In this document: positions 9,922 to 17,340 of the stretch, piece after piece | Layout of the letters: each line of letters starts with the position of its first letter | Position numbering within the stretch: the first letter of the stretch is position 1 | Source: Mycobacterium conspicuum | GTDB taxonomy: Bacteria; Actinomycetota; Actinomycetes; Mycobacteriales; Mycobacteriaceae | Length of the DNA: 64,000 nt | NCBI RefSeq assembly: GCF_010730195.1 | Contig: NZ_AP022613.1 | Coordinates: 310,001-374,000, forward strand | Reading direction: 5' to 3' | The notes under the pieces: generated by a model | Seen by the model: only the letters and a program-made list of their open reading frames with translations | Databases searched by the model: none | What the model was told of the DNA's origin: nothing | Translations under genes and position numbers: made by a program

Positions 9922-10365
9922 TCAGTTGGTACTGCGTAACGCCGCCGAGCCGGCCCGCCGCCCGCTCGCCTTCTTCGCCGCGGCTTTGCGGGAAGGGGCC
10001 TTGGACGGCGTCGCCTCGGCTGGCTCGGGCTCAGTGGGTACGGTCGTCAACTTCGCCTTCGGTGCCGGGTCTTCGGGCTTGCGGTTCATCCGCTGCAGCA
10101 CCAGCGCCCCGCCGCCGACGGCCATCAGAATCGGCCATTCCACCAAGCCGGTGACGCCGAGCGCGCCGATCGCCAATGCGGCCGCGGCCGTCGACTTGCT
10201 GCCGGATCCGATGCCGCGCTGGATGCCTTCGGCGGCTCCCTTGACCCCGCCGACAACGCCGTTCACCGCGGCGCCGCCTACCGCGCCCGCGGTCGCTGTG
10301 GTCGCCGCCGCCGCTCGATTCACAGTTCGACCGACGCCACGAACCGCTCCACCGACGACACCCAT
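9922..10365 (-). CDS. Small Ala/Gly-rich membrane protein upstream of ctpH (Rv0426c-like)
   Basis: A 147-residue protein with a Gly/Ala-rich N-terminal region, a hydrophobic segment (about 60-92) and a lysine/alanine/proline-rich C-terminal tail (KAPSRKAAAKKASGRRAG) that could bind nucleic acid or acidic lipid. It is the first gene of the ctpH operon, 11 nt before ctpH, matching Rv0426c in size and position. Function is unknown. Upstream DNA contains palindromes described separately. Confidence 0.75.
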   Translation of the reverse strand: MGVVGGAVRGVGRTVNRAAAATTATAGAVGGAAVNGVVGGVKGAAEGIQRGIGSGSKSTAAAALAIGALGVTGLVEWPILMAVGGGALVLQRMNRKPEDPAPKAKLTTVPTEPEPAEATPSKAPSRKAAAKKASGRRAGSAALRSTN

Positions 10366-10558
10366 GATGACTCCCTGGCCTTTAATCTCGGTCGCTGCAG
10401 ATCTCGTTCGCTACGTCCGTGTATACACGTTGATCGCACAGTTAACAGGATCTACGCGATTGTTAACAGCGGCTTTCATCCGAAAGCCAGCTGTGTTAAG
10501 CCTGCCATGTCGCGCGCAACGATGTCGAGGCTTACGGGCTCGGGGCCTGGCCCGTGAG
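10366..10558. promoter_or_regulatory. Control region of the ctpH operon and xthA 3' flank
   Basis: This gap is AT-richer than its surroundings. It contains a perfect 12-bp palindrome CGTGTATACACG (10418-10429), two GTTAACAG direct repeats (10441-10448 and 10462-10469) and a hairpin GGCTTTC-ATCC-GAAAGCC (10471-10488). The palindrome and direct repeats are plausible operators for the leftward ctpH operon. The hairpin may end xthA transcription, although no T-run follows it. Confidence 0.45.
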
Positions 10559-11365
10559 TCATTCGGCGCGCAGGTCGACCAACACCGGCGCGTGGTCGCT
10601 GGGCGCCTTACCCTTGCGTTCTTCGCGGACGATCTGGGCATCGGTCACCCGCGCCGCCAACGCCGGTGAAGCGAGAATGAAGTCGATTCGCATGCCCTGT
10701 CTTTTCGGGAAGCGCAGCTGCGTGTAGTCCCAGTAGGTGTAGACGCCCGGACCGGGGGCGAAAGGCCGTACCACATCGGCGAATTGCGCCTCGACGATGG
10801 CATTGAACGCCTGACGTTCCGGCGCAGAGACGTGCGTGGAGCCGACGAAGAATTCGGGGCTCCACACATCCTCATCGGTGGGTGCGATGTTCCAGTCGCC
10901 GACCAGCGCGATCGGTGCCGCCGGATCATCGCGCAGCCATCCGGCAGCCGTAGCACGCAGTGCGGCAAGCCAATCCAGCTTGTAGAGGTAGTGCGGATCG
11001 CTAAGGGTGCGGCCGTTGGGCACATAAAGACTCCACACCCGCACACCCCCGCAGACGGCGCCCAGGGCGCGGGCCTCCGCCGTGGCGGCCACCTCTGGCT
11101 TGCTGCTCCAGGTGGGCTGGCCGTCGAAGCCGATCTGCACATCGTCGAGGCCGACCCGGGAGGCGATCGCCACCCCGTTCCACTGGTTGAAGCCGACGTG
11201 GGCGACCTCATAGCCGAGCTCGAAGAACGGCAATGTGGGGAACTGGCTATCGGAGCATTTAGTTTCCTGCATGGCCAGCACGTCGATATCGGCGCGGCCC
11301 AGCCAATCGGTGACGCGGTCCAGCCGGGTGCGAATCGAATTCACGTTCCAGGTGGCCAGCCGCAT
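10559..11365 (-). CDS. xthA: Exodeoxyribonuclease III
   Basis: A 268-residue EEP-fold nuclease that removes 3' blocking groups and cleaves abasic sites in base-excision repair. Visible motifs are NVNSIRTR at the N-terminus, QETKC (catalytic Glu), GDWNIAPTDEDV (Asp/Asn pair), RIDFILAS and the terminal SDHAPV (catalytic Asp-His). Length is normal for XthA. It begins 9 nt after the stop of the acetyltransferase-like gene and lies in the same leftward run as def, so the three are probably cotranscribed. It corresponds to Rv0427c. Confidence 0.95.
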   Translation of the reverse strand: MRLATWNVNSIRTRLDRVTDWLGRADIDVLAMQETKCSDSQFPTLPFFELGYEVAHVGFNQWNGVAIASRVGLDDVQIGFDGQPTWSSKPEVAATAEARALGAVCGGVRVWSLYVPNGRTLSDPHYLYKLDWLAALRATAAGWLRDDPAAPIALVGDWNIAPTDEDVWSPEFFVGSTHVSAPERQAFNAIVEAQFADVVRPFAPGPGVYTYWDYTQLRFPKRQGMRIDFILASPALAARVTDAQIVREERKGKAPSDHAPVLVDLRAE

Positions 11366-11374
11366 CGCTAGAGA

Positions 11375-11992
11375 CTATCGAGCGGCCAGTCGGAAAAATC
11401 TCCGCCGGTGGTGCAGCCGGAAGCCTTGCGCCTCGGCGCGGGCGATCGCGTCGGTGTCGCGCTCGTCGACGCAGACGTAGGCGCCTGGCATGTCGGGCGT
11501 CACGCCAGCGGCGGCATCGGGCACGGGCGCGGCGCGCACCAGCATGCGCTGCTCGCGTTCGGGGCTCAAGCCGGCAGGAACCGCCAGCAGCCGATCGGGA
11601 ATGAGCAGCCGCGGGGGCAGGCCGCGGTCGGCATACCAGGCGACGATCGCGGGGATGGAATCGGCGCGAGCCGAAATATCCAGTGGCACTGCGAAATCGG
11701 TGCGCAGCAGCCAGCCGTCCAGCCAAGTCTCGTGCGTATCGGGCCACGAGGCCGCGGCCGCCTGCTCCAGTGCCCGGATCTCGGAGGCGCGCACCGGCGC
11801 GTCGGTCAACTCCCGCACGGCCACCACGTCGGTGGGCGCGCACTCGACCACGGTGCCGGACTTCGTTTGCACCCGAACCACCGGATCGACGGCCAGCAGG
11901 TGACCCACCGCATCGGTGAGCGGCGGGATCGACCCGGCGCGGCGCCGGTAGCGGACCGTCACCCGTGTTCCGAGGCCGGGCCACGAGATCAT
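11375..11992 (-). CDS. Shortened Rv0428c-like GNAT relative lacking the acetyl-CoA core
   Basis: A 205-residue protein. Residues 1-60 (WPGLGTRVTVRYR...) match the SH3-like N-domain of Rv0428c proteins and 75-150 match the middle region (TWLDGWLLR, VPLDIS, IPAIVAWY). The sequence then jumps to what looks like the last strands of a GNAT fold (AYVCVDERDTDAIARAEAQG, LHHRRRFF). The R/Q-x-x-G-x-G/A acetyl-CoA loop is absent. Family members are about 300 residues by recall, so roughly 95 internal residues seem to be missing without a frameshift. Enzymatic activity is doubtful. Its ATG overlaps the def stop by one nucleotide. Confidence 0.75.
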   Translation of the reverse strand: MISWPGLGTRVTVRYRRRAGSIPPLTDAVGHLLAVDPVVRVQTKSGTVVECAPTDVVAVRELTDAPVRASEIRALEQAAAASWPDTHETWLDGWLLRTDFAVPLDISARADSIPAIVAWYADRGLPPRLLIPDRLLAVPAGLSPEREQRMLVRAAPVPDAAAGVTPDMPGAYVCVDERDTDAIARAEAQGFRLHHRRRFFRLAAR

Positions 11993-12585
11993 CAGTGGCC
12001 GAACGGGTCAGGTCCCTCGCCCGGCATCCAGGACAGTCCCGGAACTCCCCAGCCGTGCGACTTGACGGCACGCTTGGCGGCACGCGCGTGCCGGCCGATC
12101 AGGCGGTCCAGGTAGAGAAATCCGTCGAGGTGACCGGTTTCGTGTTGCAGCATCCGGGCGAACAGGCCGGTGCCCTCGAGGGTGATCGGACTGCCGTCGG
12201 CGTCGAGGCCGGTGACCCGCGCCCACTTGGCCCGGCCGGTGGGGAACGATTCGCCGGGAACCGACAGGCAGCCTTCGTCGTCGTCGCCCGGGTCGGGCAT
12301 GGTCTCGGGAACCTCGGAGGTTTCCAGTACCGGATTGATCACCACGCCGCGGCGGCGCTGCGTCTCGCCGCGGTCGTCCGCGCAGTCGTAGACGAACAGC
12401 CGCAGCGCGTAGCCGATCTGGTTGGCGGCCAGCCCCACCCCGTGCGCGGCGTCCATGGTCTCGTACATGGTCGCGATCAACTCGGGCAGCTCGGCCGGCA
12501 GCGAACCGTCGGCGCTGACAGCCACCGGTGTGGTCGGAGCGTGCAAGACCGGATCGCCCACAATGCGGATGGGTACGACTGCCAT
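11992..12585 (-). CDS. def: Peptide deformylase
   Basis: A 197-residue metalloprotease that removes the N-formyl group from nascent proteins. All three signature motifs are present: GVGLAANQIG, EGCLSVPG (metal-binding Cys) and QHETGHLDG (HExxH-like, with catalytic Glu and two His ligands). It leads the leftward def / acetyltransferase-like / xthA cluster, with a one-base stop/start overlap to the next gene. Corresponds to Rv0429c. Confidence 0.96.
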   Translation of the reverse strand: MAVVPIRIVGDPVLHAPTTPVAVSADGSLPAELPELIATMYETMDAAHGVGLAANQIGYALRLFVYDCADDRGETQRRRGVVINPVLETSEVPETMPDPGDDDEGCLSVPGESFPTGRAKWARVTGLDADGSPITLEGTGLFARMLQHETGHLDGFLYLDRLIGRHARAAKRAVKSHGWGVPGLSWMPGEGPDPFGH

Positions 12586-12600
12586 GATCGGCTAGCTTAA

Positions 12601-12782
12601 ACTCGCCGAGCCGCGGGCTTTGCGGCACACTGTGCGCGATGATCCAACTAAGTCGGCCGACTCGCGGGTCTAGATGACACCTTGAGGGTTGGCCGCGTGG
12701 TTCAATATTCGCGCAAAACACGCCCCGAACTATCAGTCATGCAAGCAGTTTGAGAATCGCCGGAAGGGCCCAGGGGAGCGAT
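12601..12782. promoter_or_regulatory. Divergent promoter region, def versus Rv0430-like gene
   Basis: A 182-bp gap between leftward def and the rightward DUF3263 gene. It holds a perfect 12-bp palindrome AGTCGGCCGACT (12651-12662) and an AT-rich patch near 12703-12712 (TTCAATATTC). AGGGGAG lies just before the ATG at 12783. The palindrome could be an operator, but none is known to me for this pair. Confidence 0.35.
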
Positions 12783-13091
12783 ATGGACAGCGCCATGGCG
12801 CGGGCAAATCAAGCGGGGGACGACGCTGACATCACCGACGGGCTCAGCCGCCGGGAACACGACATCCTGGCGTTCGAGCGCCAGTGGTGGAAGTTCGCCG
12901 GGGTCAAGGAAGACGCCATCAAGGAGCTGTTCTCGATGTCGGCGACGCGCTACTACCAGGTGCTCAACGCGCTGGTGGACCGCCCCGAGGCGCTGGCGGC
13001 CGATCCCATGCTGGTGAAGCGGCTGCGGCGGTTGCGCGCCAGCCGCCAGAAGGCGCGCGCGGCGCGGCGCCTCGGCTTCGAGGTGACCTGA
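12783..13091 (+). CDS. DUF3263 helix-turn-helix-like protein (Rv0430-like)
   Basis: A 102-residue basic protein. The central part (GLSRREHDILAFERQWWKFA, then SMSATRYYQVLNALVDRPEA) is typical of actinobacterial DUF3263 proteins and resembles a helix-turn-helix. The C-terminus is Arg/Lys-rich, fitting DNA binding. The ATG at 12783 is preferred over an upstream in-frame start because of its ribosome site and because it gives the Rv0430 length. It lies 31 nt upstream of virR and is probably cotranscribed with it. Confidence 0.85.
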   Translation: MDSAMARANQAGDDADITDGLSRREHDILAFERQWWKFAGVKEDAIKELFSMSATRYYQVLNALVDRPEALAADPMLVKRLRRLRASRQKARAARRLGFEVT

Positions 13092-13122
13092 CGCCCGCTC
13101 GTCCCCGCTACAGTGGGCCTCG

Positions 13123-13596
13123 ATGAATGAGCGCGTCCCCGATTCGTCGGGGCTTCCCCTGCGGGCCATGGTGATGGTGCTGCTGTTCCTCGGAGTCATT
13201 TTCCTGCTGCTCGGGTGGCAGGCGCTGGGTTCTTCCGGGCACTCCGACGACGAATCGGCCGCGCCGGCGTCGAGTGTGACGTCGACCACCACCAAGACGT
13301 CGCCCAGCCCCAAGCCGGCCCCGAACCAGGCCGAGGTCCGGGTGTACAACATCTCTTCGCAAGAGGGCGTTGCCGCGCGCACCCGGGACCAGCTGACGGC
13401 CGCCGGCTTCAAGGTGACCGAAGTCGGGAACCTGCCGGCGCCCGATGTCAAGGTCACCACCGTTTACTACAGCGACGCCGAGGGCGAGCACGCCACCGCC
13501 GACGCGGTCGGCCAGAAGCTGCAAGCGCCCGTCGAGGCGCGCATTCCCGCGCTCGCCAACCAGCCGCCGGGCGTCATCGTGCTCGTTGCCGGTTGA
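13123..13596 (+). CDS. virR: VirR-like membrane protein with LytR_C domain
   Basis: A 157-residue protein with a short cytoplasmic N-terminus, one membrane helix (about 15-35, AMVMVLLFLGVIFLLLGW), a Ser/Thr/Pro-rich linker and an extracellular LytR_C domain (about 70-157, starting AEVRVYNISSQEGVAARTRD). Rv0431 (VirR, first called tuberculin-related peptide) limits vesicle release and affects cell-wall integrity in M. tuberculosis. Synteny between the DUF3263 gene and sodC supports orthology. Confidence 0.88.
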   Translation: MNERVPDSSGLPLRAMVMVLLFLGVIFLLLGWQALGSSGHSDDESAAPASSVTSTTTKTSPSPKPAPNQAEVRVYNISSQEGVAARTRDQLTAAGFKVTEVGNLPAPDVKVTTVYYSDAEGEHATADAVGQKLQAPVEARIPALANQPPGVIVLVAG

Positions 13597-13611
13597 CACG
13601 CACTCGCGCAA

Positions 13612-13697
13612 GCTGTTCCGGCGCGCATCGTCGCCGGGCTGAAATTTGATTGCCCGACTCCTCAGCGCGCTGTTCCAGCGCGCATCGTCGCCGGGCT
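13612..13697 (+). repeat. Two 29-bp near-identical direct repeats between virR and sodC
   Basis: Copies at 13612-13640 and 13669-13697 begin GCTGTTCC and end CGTCGCCGGGCT, with a single G/A mismatch and a 57-bp period. They fill most of the 112-bp gap before sodC. Each contains a GCGCGC core. They could be a duplicated regulatory site or a simple duplication. Confidence 0.8.
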
Positions 13698-13708
13698 AGG
13701 CTCTCGCT

Positions 13709-14416
13709 ATGCCTAAGATTGCCGGTCGCCGTACCGTCGCTGCCGCCGCCGTCACGTCATGCGTCGCGCTGCTCTGCGCGTGCTCATCGCCCCAGCACGC
13801 CTCGTCAGTCCCGGGCACCACGCCGGCGATCTGGACCGGATCCCCCTCGCCGTCGTCTTCCAAAGCCCCTGGCGCCCCGGGGGCGGTGGCGGCGCCGCAG
13901 AAGAGCATCACCACCCACCTCAAGGCGCCTGACGGCACGCAGGTCGCGATCGCGGAATTCGAGTTCACCAGCAACCACGTCACGGTCAAGATCGACACGG
14001 TCGCGGTCGGTGTGCTCACGCCGGGCTTTCACGGAGTGCACATCCACAAGGTGGGCAAGTGTGAGCCCAACTCCGTCGCACCCACCGGCGGCGCGCCGGG
14101 CGACTTCCTGTCGGCGGGCGGGCATTTCCAAGTGGCGGGGCACTCGGCCGAACCGGCCAGTGGCGACCTGACCTCCCTCGAGGTGCGTAAAGACGGCACC
14201 GGAACGTTGCTGACCACCACGGACGCCTTCACCATGGATGACCTGTTGGCCGGCGAGAAGACCGCGATCATCATCCACGCCGGCGCCGACAACTTCGCCA
14301 ACATTCCGCCGGATCGCTACAACCAGGTCAACGGGGCGCCCGGTCCCGACGCGACGACGATGAGCACCGGTGACGCTGGCAAGCGGGTGGCGTGCGGTGT
14401 CATCGGTGCCGGCTAG
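13709..14416 (+). CDS. sodC: Cu/Zn superoxide dismutase, lipoprotein
   Basis: A 235-residue protein with a lipoprotein signal ending in the lipobox LLCAC, so it is probably anchored outside the membrane. After a Ser/Pro linker comes the SOD fold with metal-ligand motifs GVHIHKVGKC, SAGGHFQ and IIIHAGADNFANIPP, and a terminal RVACGVIG. It dismutates superoxide at the cell surface, protecting against host oxidative burst. Matches Rv0432 in length and position. The next gene's GTG start lies inside its last codons. Confidence 0.95.
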   Translation: MPKIAGRRTVAAAAVTSCVALLCACSSPQHASSVPGTTPAIWTGSPSPSSSKAPGAPGAVAAPQKSITTHLKAPDGTQVAIAEFEFTSNHVTVKIDTVAVGVLTPGFHGVHIHKVGKCEPNSVAPTGGAPGDFLSAGGHFQVAGHSAEPASGDLTSLEVRKDGTGTLLTTTDAFTMDDLLAGEKTAIIIHAGADNFANIPPDRYNQVNGAPGPDATTMSTGDAGKRVACGVIGAG

Positions 14417-15533
14417 AAATCGAGCCCACATCGATTTCGCCGGCTCACCCCGGCCGACGATCGGGGTGGAGTGGGAATTCGCGCTCATCGACGCGCAGAC
14501 CCGCGACCTGAGCAACGAAGGGCCCGCGGTCATCGCCGAGATCGGCGAAAACCCCCGCGTGCACAAGGAATTGCTGCGCAACACCGTCGAGGTGGTCACC
14601 GGCATCTGCGACTCCGCCGCCGAAGCGACGGAGGATCTCCGCGAAACCCTGGGCCCCGCACGCCAAATCGTCCGGGACCGCGGGATGGAGCTGTTCTGCG
14701 CCGGCACCCACCCGTTCGCCCGGTGGTCGACGCAGAAGCTCACCGACGCGCCGCGCTACGCCGAGCTGATCAAGCGCACCCAGTGGTGGGGCCGACAGAT
14801 GCTGATCTGGGGTGTGCACGTCCACGTCGCGATCGCCTCGGCCGCCAAGGTGATGCCGATCATGACGTCGCTGCTCAACTACTACCCGCACCTGTTGGCG
14901 CTGTCGTCGTCCTCGCCGTGGTGGGGCGGGGAGGACACCGGCTACGCCAGCAACCGCGCCATGATGTTTCAGCAACTGCCGACCGCCGGGCTGCCGTTTC
15001 ACTTTCAGCGGTGGGCGGAGTTCGAGGGCTTCGTCTACGACCAGAAGAAGACCGGCATCATCGACCACATGGACGAAATCCGTTGGGACATCCGGCCTTC
15101 GCCGCATCTGGGCACCCTCGAGGTGCGGATCTTAGACGGCGTTTCCAACCTGCGTGAATTGGGCGCGCTGGTCGCATTGGCGCACTGTTTGGTTGTCGAC
15201 CTGGACCGCCGCCTGGACGCCGGCGAGACGCTGCCGACCATGCCGCCGTGGCATGTTCAGGAGAACAAGTGGCGCGCCGCTCGCTACGGACTGGACGCGG
15301 TGATCATCCTGGACGCCGACAGCAACGAGCGGTTGGTCACCGACGACCTGCCCGATCTGCTGACCCGGCTGGAGCCGGTCGCGAAGTCGCTGCACTGCGT
15401 GGACGAGCTTGCCGCGGTGGTCGACATTTACCGCGACGGCGCGTCGTATCAGCGGCAGCGGCGGGTTGCCGAGGAACACGACGGCGACCTGCGCGCGGTG
15501 GTCGATGCGCTGGTCGGGGAGCTGGACATCTGA
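14406..15533 (+). CDS. Glutamate-cysteine-ligase-type carboxylate-amine ligase (GCS2, YbdK-like)
   Basis: A 375-residue GCS2-family enzyme with PTIGVEWEFALIDAQTRDLS, ELFCAGTHPFARW, WGVHVHVAI and RWDIRPSPHLGTLEVRI. The GTG at 14406 is chosen because it gives the Rv0433 length and a short overlap (11 nt) with sodC; a start at 14370 would overlap sodC by 47 nt. Family members ligate an amino acid to glutamate using ATP. Since mycobacteria make mycothiol rather than glutathione, the true product is uncertain. Confidence 0.9.
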   Translation: MPARNRAHIDFAGSPRPTIGVEWEFALIDAQTRDLSNEGPAVIAEIGENPRVHKELLRNTVEVVTGICDSAAEATEDLRETLGPARQIVRDRGMELFCAGTHPFARWSTQKLTDAPRYAELIKRTQWWGRQMLIWGVHVHVAIASAAKVMPIMTSLLNYYPHLLALSSSSPWWGGEDTGYASNRAMMFQQLPTAGLPFHFQRWAEFEGFVYDQKKTGIIDHMDEIRWDIRPSPHLGTLEVRILDGVSNLRELGALVALAHCLVVDLDRRLDAGETLPTMPPWHVQENKWRAARYGLDAVIILDADSNERLVTDDLPDLLTRLEPVAKSLHCVDELAAVVDIYRDGASYQRQRRVAEEHDGDLRAVVDALVGELDI

Positions 15534-15535
15534 TC

Positions 15536-16177
15536 ATGACGGAATCCGTTGCGCTGGCGATGTTTCCGTTGCAGTCGGCGCTACTGCCCAACGAGGATCT
15601 GCCGCTGCGCATCTTCGAGCCGCGCTACAGCGCGCTGGTGCGCGACTGCCTCGGCAACGACGATCCGTTCGGCGTGGTACTCATCTCGCGTGGCCGCGAG
15701 GTCGGGGGCGGCGATACGAGATGCGACGTCGGCGTGCTGGCCCGCATCGCCGAACACGCCGAGCTCGGCTCGGGCCGGTATGTGTTGCAGTGCCGCACCG
15801 GTGAGCGCATCCGGGTCAGCGAGTGGCTGCCCGACGATCCCTACCCACGGGCCATGGTGCGGGTCTGGCCCGACGAGCCCGGCGAGCCGGTGACGGCCGA
15901 CCAGATACTCGAACTGGAAGACCGGGTGATGGCGTTGTTCGAGCGGATCGCGGCCGCCCGCGACGCGCAGCTGCCGAGCCGCGACACGTTGCTGGGCGCC
16001 GACCGCGACACCGGTGACGCGGCACGGTGGTTGTACACGTTGGCATCTCGGCTACCGATCGGTGCGGCCGACCGCTACGCCGTGCTGTCGGCGCCCTCGG
16101 TCGCCGATCGGCTAGCCGCGCTCAGTGAGGCGGTCGATACGGTCACCGAGATGGTGGAGTTTCAGCTGTCCGAATAA
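15536..16177 (+). CDS. Lon N-terminal (LAN) domain protein
   Basis: A 213-residue stand-alone Lon substrate-binding domain: the N-terminal part has MFPLQSALLPNEDLPLRIFE and YVLQCRTGERIRV, followed by a helical bundle. There is no AAA or protease domain. The ATG lies 2 nt after the previous stop, so translational coupling is likely. Equivalent to Rv0434. Such proteins may recognise unfolded or degron-bearing substrates. Confidence 0.88.
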   Translation: MTESVALAMFPLQSALLPNEDLPLRIFEPRYSALVRDCLGNDDPFGVVLISRGREVGGGDTRCDVGVLARIAEHAELGSGRYVLQCRTGERIRVSEWLPDDPYPRAMVRVWPDEPGEPVTADQILELEDRVMALFERIAAARDAQLPSRDTLLGADRDTGDAARWLYTLASRLPIGAADRYAVLSAPSVADRLAALSEAVDTVTEMVEFQLSE

Positions 16178-16200
16178 AGCCCGCGGGCCCCGCCTGCGCG

Positions 16201-16941
16201 TCAGGCTATCCGGGCGACCGCTTGCTCAAAAAACTGGTTGTAGGCGAGGTAGACAGCCTCTTTGCCGGTCCGTTCCAGGAACTCCTGGAATGCCTTGAAT
16301 TCATGTTCCTCGGCGCCCGGATAGTTATAGAACTCGTCAAACACGATCACAGTCCCCGACACGATGTTGTCGGCCAACTGGTCGAAGATCACTTTCGTGG
16401 ACGCATAGATATCGCAATCAACGTGCAGGAAAGCGATGGGGCCCGATTTTAGGATCTGCTCTTTAAACCCCGGCAGGGTCTTATGGAACATGCCCTTAAC
16501 CAGGGACACGTTGTGCAAGACCGGTGGCATCCAGCCCTCGACGTTAACTCGGAAAGTTCCGCGGGGGACGTCGAGGTCGGGGCGCGCCCATTGTTCAGGC
16601 AGCCCGTCAAAGGAGTCGAATCCCCAGACGCGTTGCTCTGGATTCAGTGCCGCAATGAAATTGATGGTCTTTCCCGTGCACACGCCCATCTCCAGAAACG
16701 CACCGCGCAGCGTGACGTGGTCGGAACCGAATTTGAGTACGGCCGCATCGGTGTTCAGCGGCTCTGCGTTGCCGAAGTGGTTGGTGACCATCGCCCGGGC
16801 CGCCGGTGAATCGCGATAATCCTTGTCCATCGGATAAAAGTTGAGGATCTGGCGCCCGGTGTGCCATTCTTCGCTCGCGGTGGGCATCTTGACCAATTGG
16901 TCCCAGTTGAAACCGGTGCTATACGCATCATCTTGCGTCAT
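16201..16941 (-). CDS. TylF/Methyltransf_24-type SAM-dependent O-methyltransferase
   Basis: A 246-residue class I methyltransferase. The SAM loop is GAFLEMGVCTGKTINFIAA, followed by VWGFDSFDGLPEQW. LHVDCDIYASTKVIFDQL matches the acidic metal/substrate segment of macrocin O-methyltransferase-like proteins, and VIVFDEFYNYPGAEEHEFKA completes the fold. Substrates of this family are usually sugars or glycosylated metabolites. It has no counterpart between Rv0434 and Rv0435c in H37Rv as I remember it, and its codons look less GC-biased than its neighbours, so it may be acquired. It converges with the Lon-domain gene. Confidence 0.82.
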   Translation of the reverse strand: MTQDDAYSTGFNWDQLVKMPTASEEWHTGRQILNFYPMDKDYRDSPAARAMVTNHFGNAEPLNTDAAVLKFGSDHVTLRGAFLEMGVCTGKTINFIAALNPEQRVWGFDSFDGLPEQWARPDLDVPRGTFRVNVEGWMPPVLHNVSLVKGMFHKTLPGFKEQILKSGPIAFLHVDCDIYASTKVIFDQLADNIVSGTVIVFDEFYNYPGAEEHEFKAFQEFLERTGKEAVYLAYNQFFEQAVARIA

Positions 16942-17115
16942 CGAAGCAGCATAGGGGGTTCGTCGGATTGTCCGGGCCGAAATTGTAAAGACTGGGCTAA
17001 TGTGAGCCGATGCCGGCGGCCTTGTCGCGCAACGGTTGTCGCTTGGATACCGCAGAAGTGGGTAAACAATCGCGTCGGGTGTAAAAGCAGGTCACTAGCC
17101 GGAAGGCGGCATCGA

Positions 17116-17340
17116 ATGGTTCACGATGGGGGCCGGTGGGACGTCGGCGTCAAGAACAACGAGGTTTACGTCGCGCGTATCGGCGAAGACGACAAGCAGT
17201 TATTCGACGATGTGGTGGCCCCGGACGAGGCCCGCAAGCTGGCCGGGCTTTTGACGAAGTACGCCGATAAGGCCGACGACGCCGCCGATTCGGATGACTC
17301 CACGGACGAGTCCGATGAATCCGACGAGTCGTCGGATTAG
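17116..17340 (+). CDS. Small acidic-tailed mycobacterial protein
   Basis: A 74-residue protein with a short conserved head (GGRWDVGVKNNEVYVARIGEDDKQLF) and a low-complexity Asp/Ser/Glu tail (about 50-74). GGAAGG precedes the ATG at 17116; the upstream part of the frame is ignored because it lacks coding character. It overlaps the MFS gene by 4 nt, tail to tail. Function unknown; the tail may bind cations or a basic partner. Confidence 0.65.
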   Translation: MVHDGGRWDVGVKNNEVYVARIGEDDKQLFDDVVAPDEARKLAGLLTKYADKADDAADSDDSTDESDESDESSD

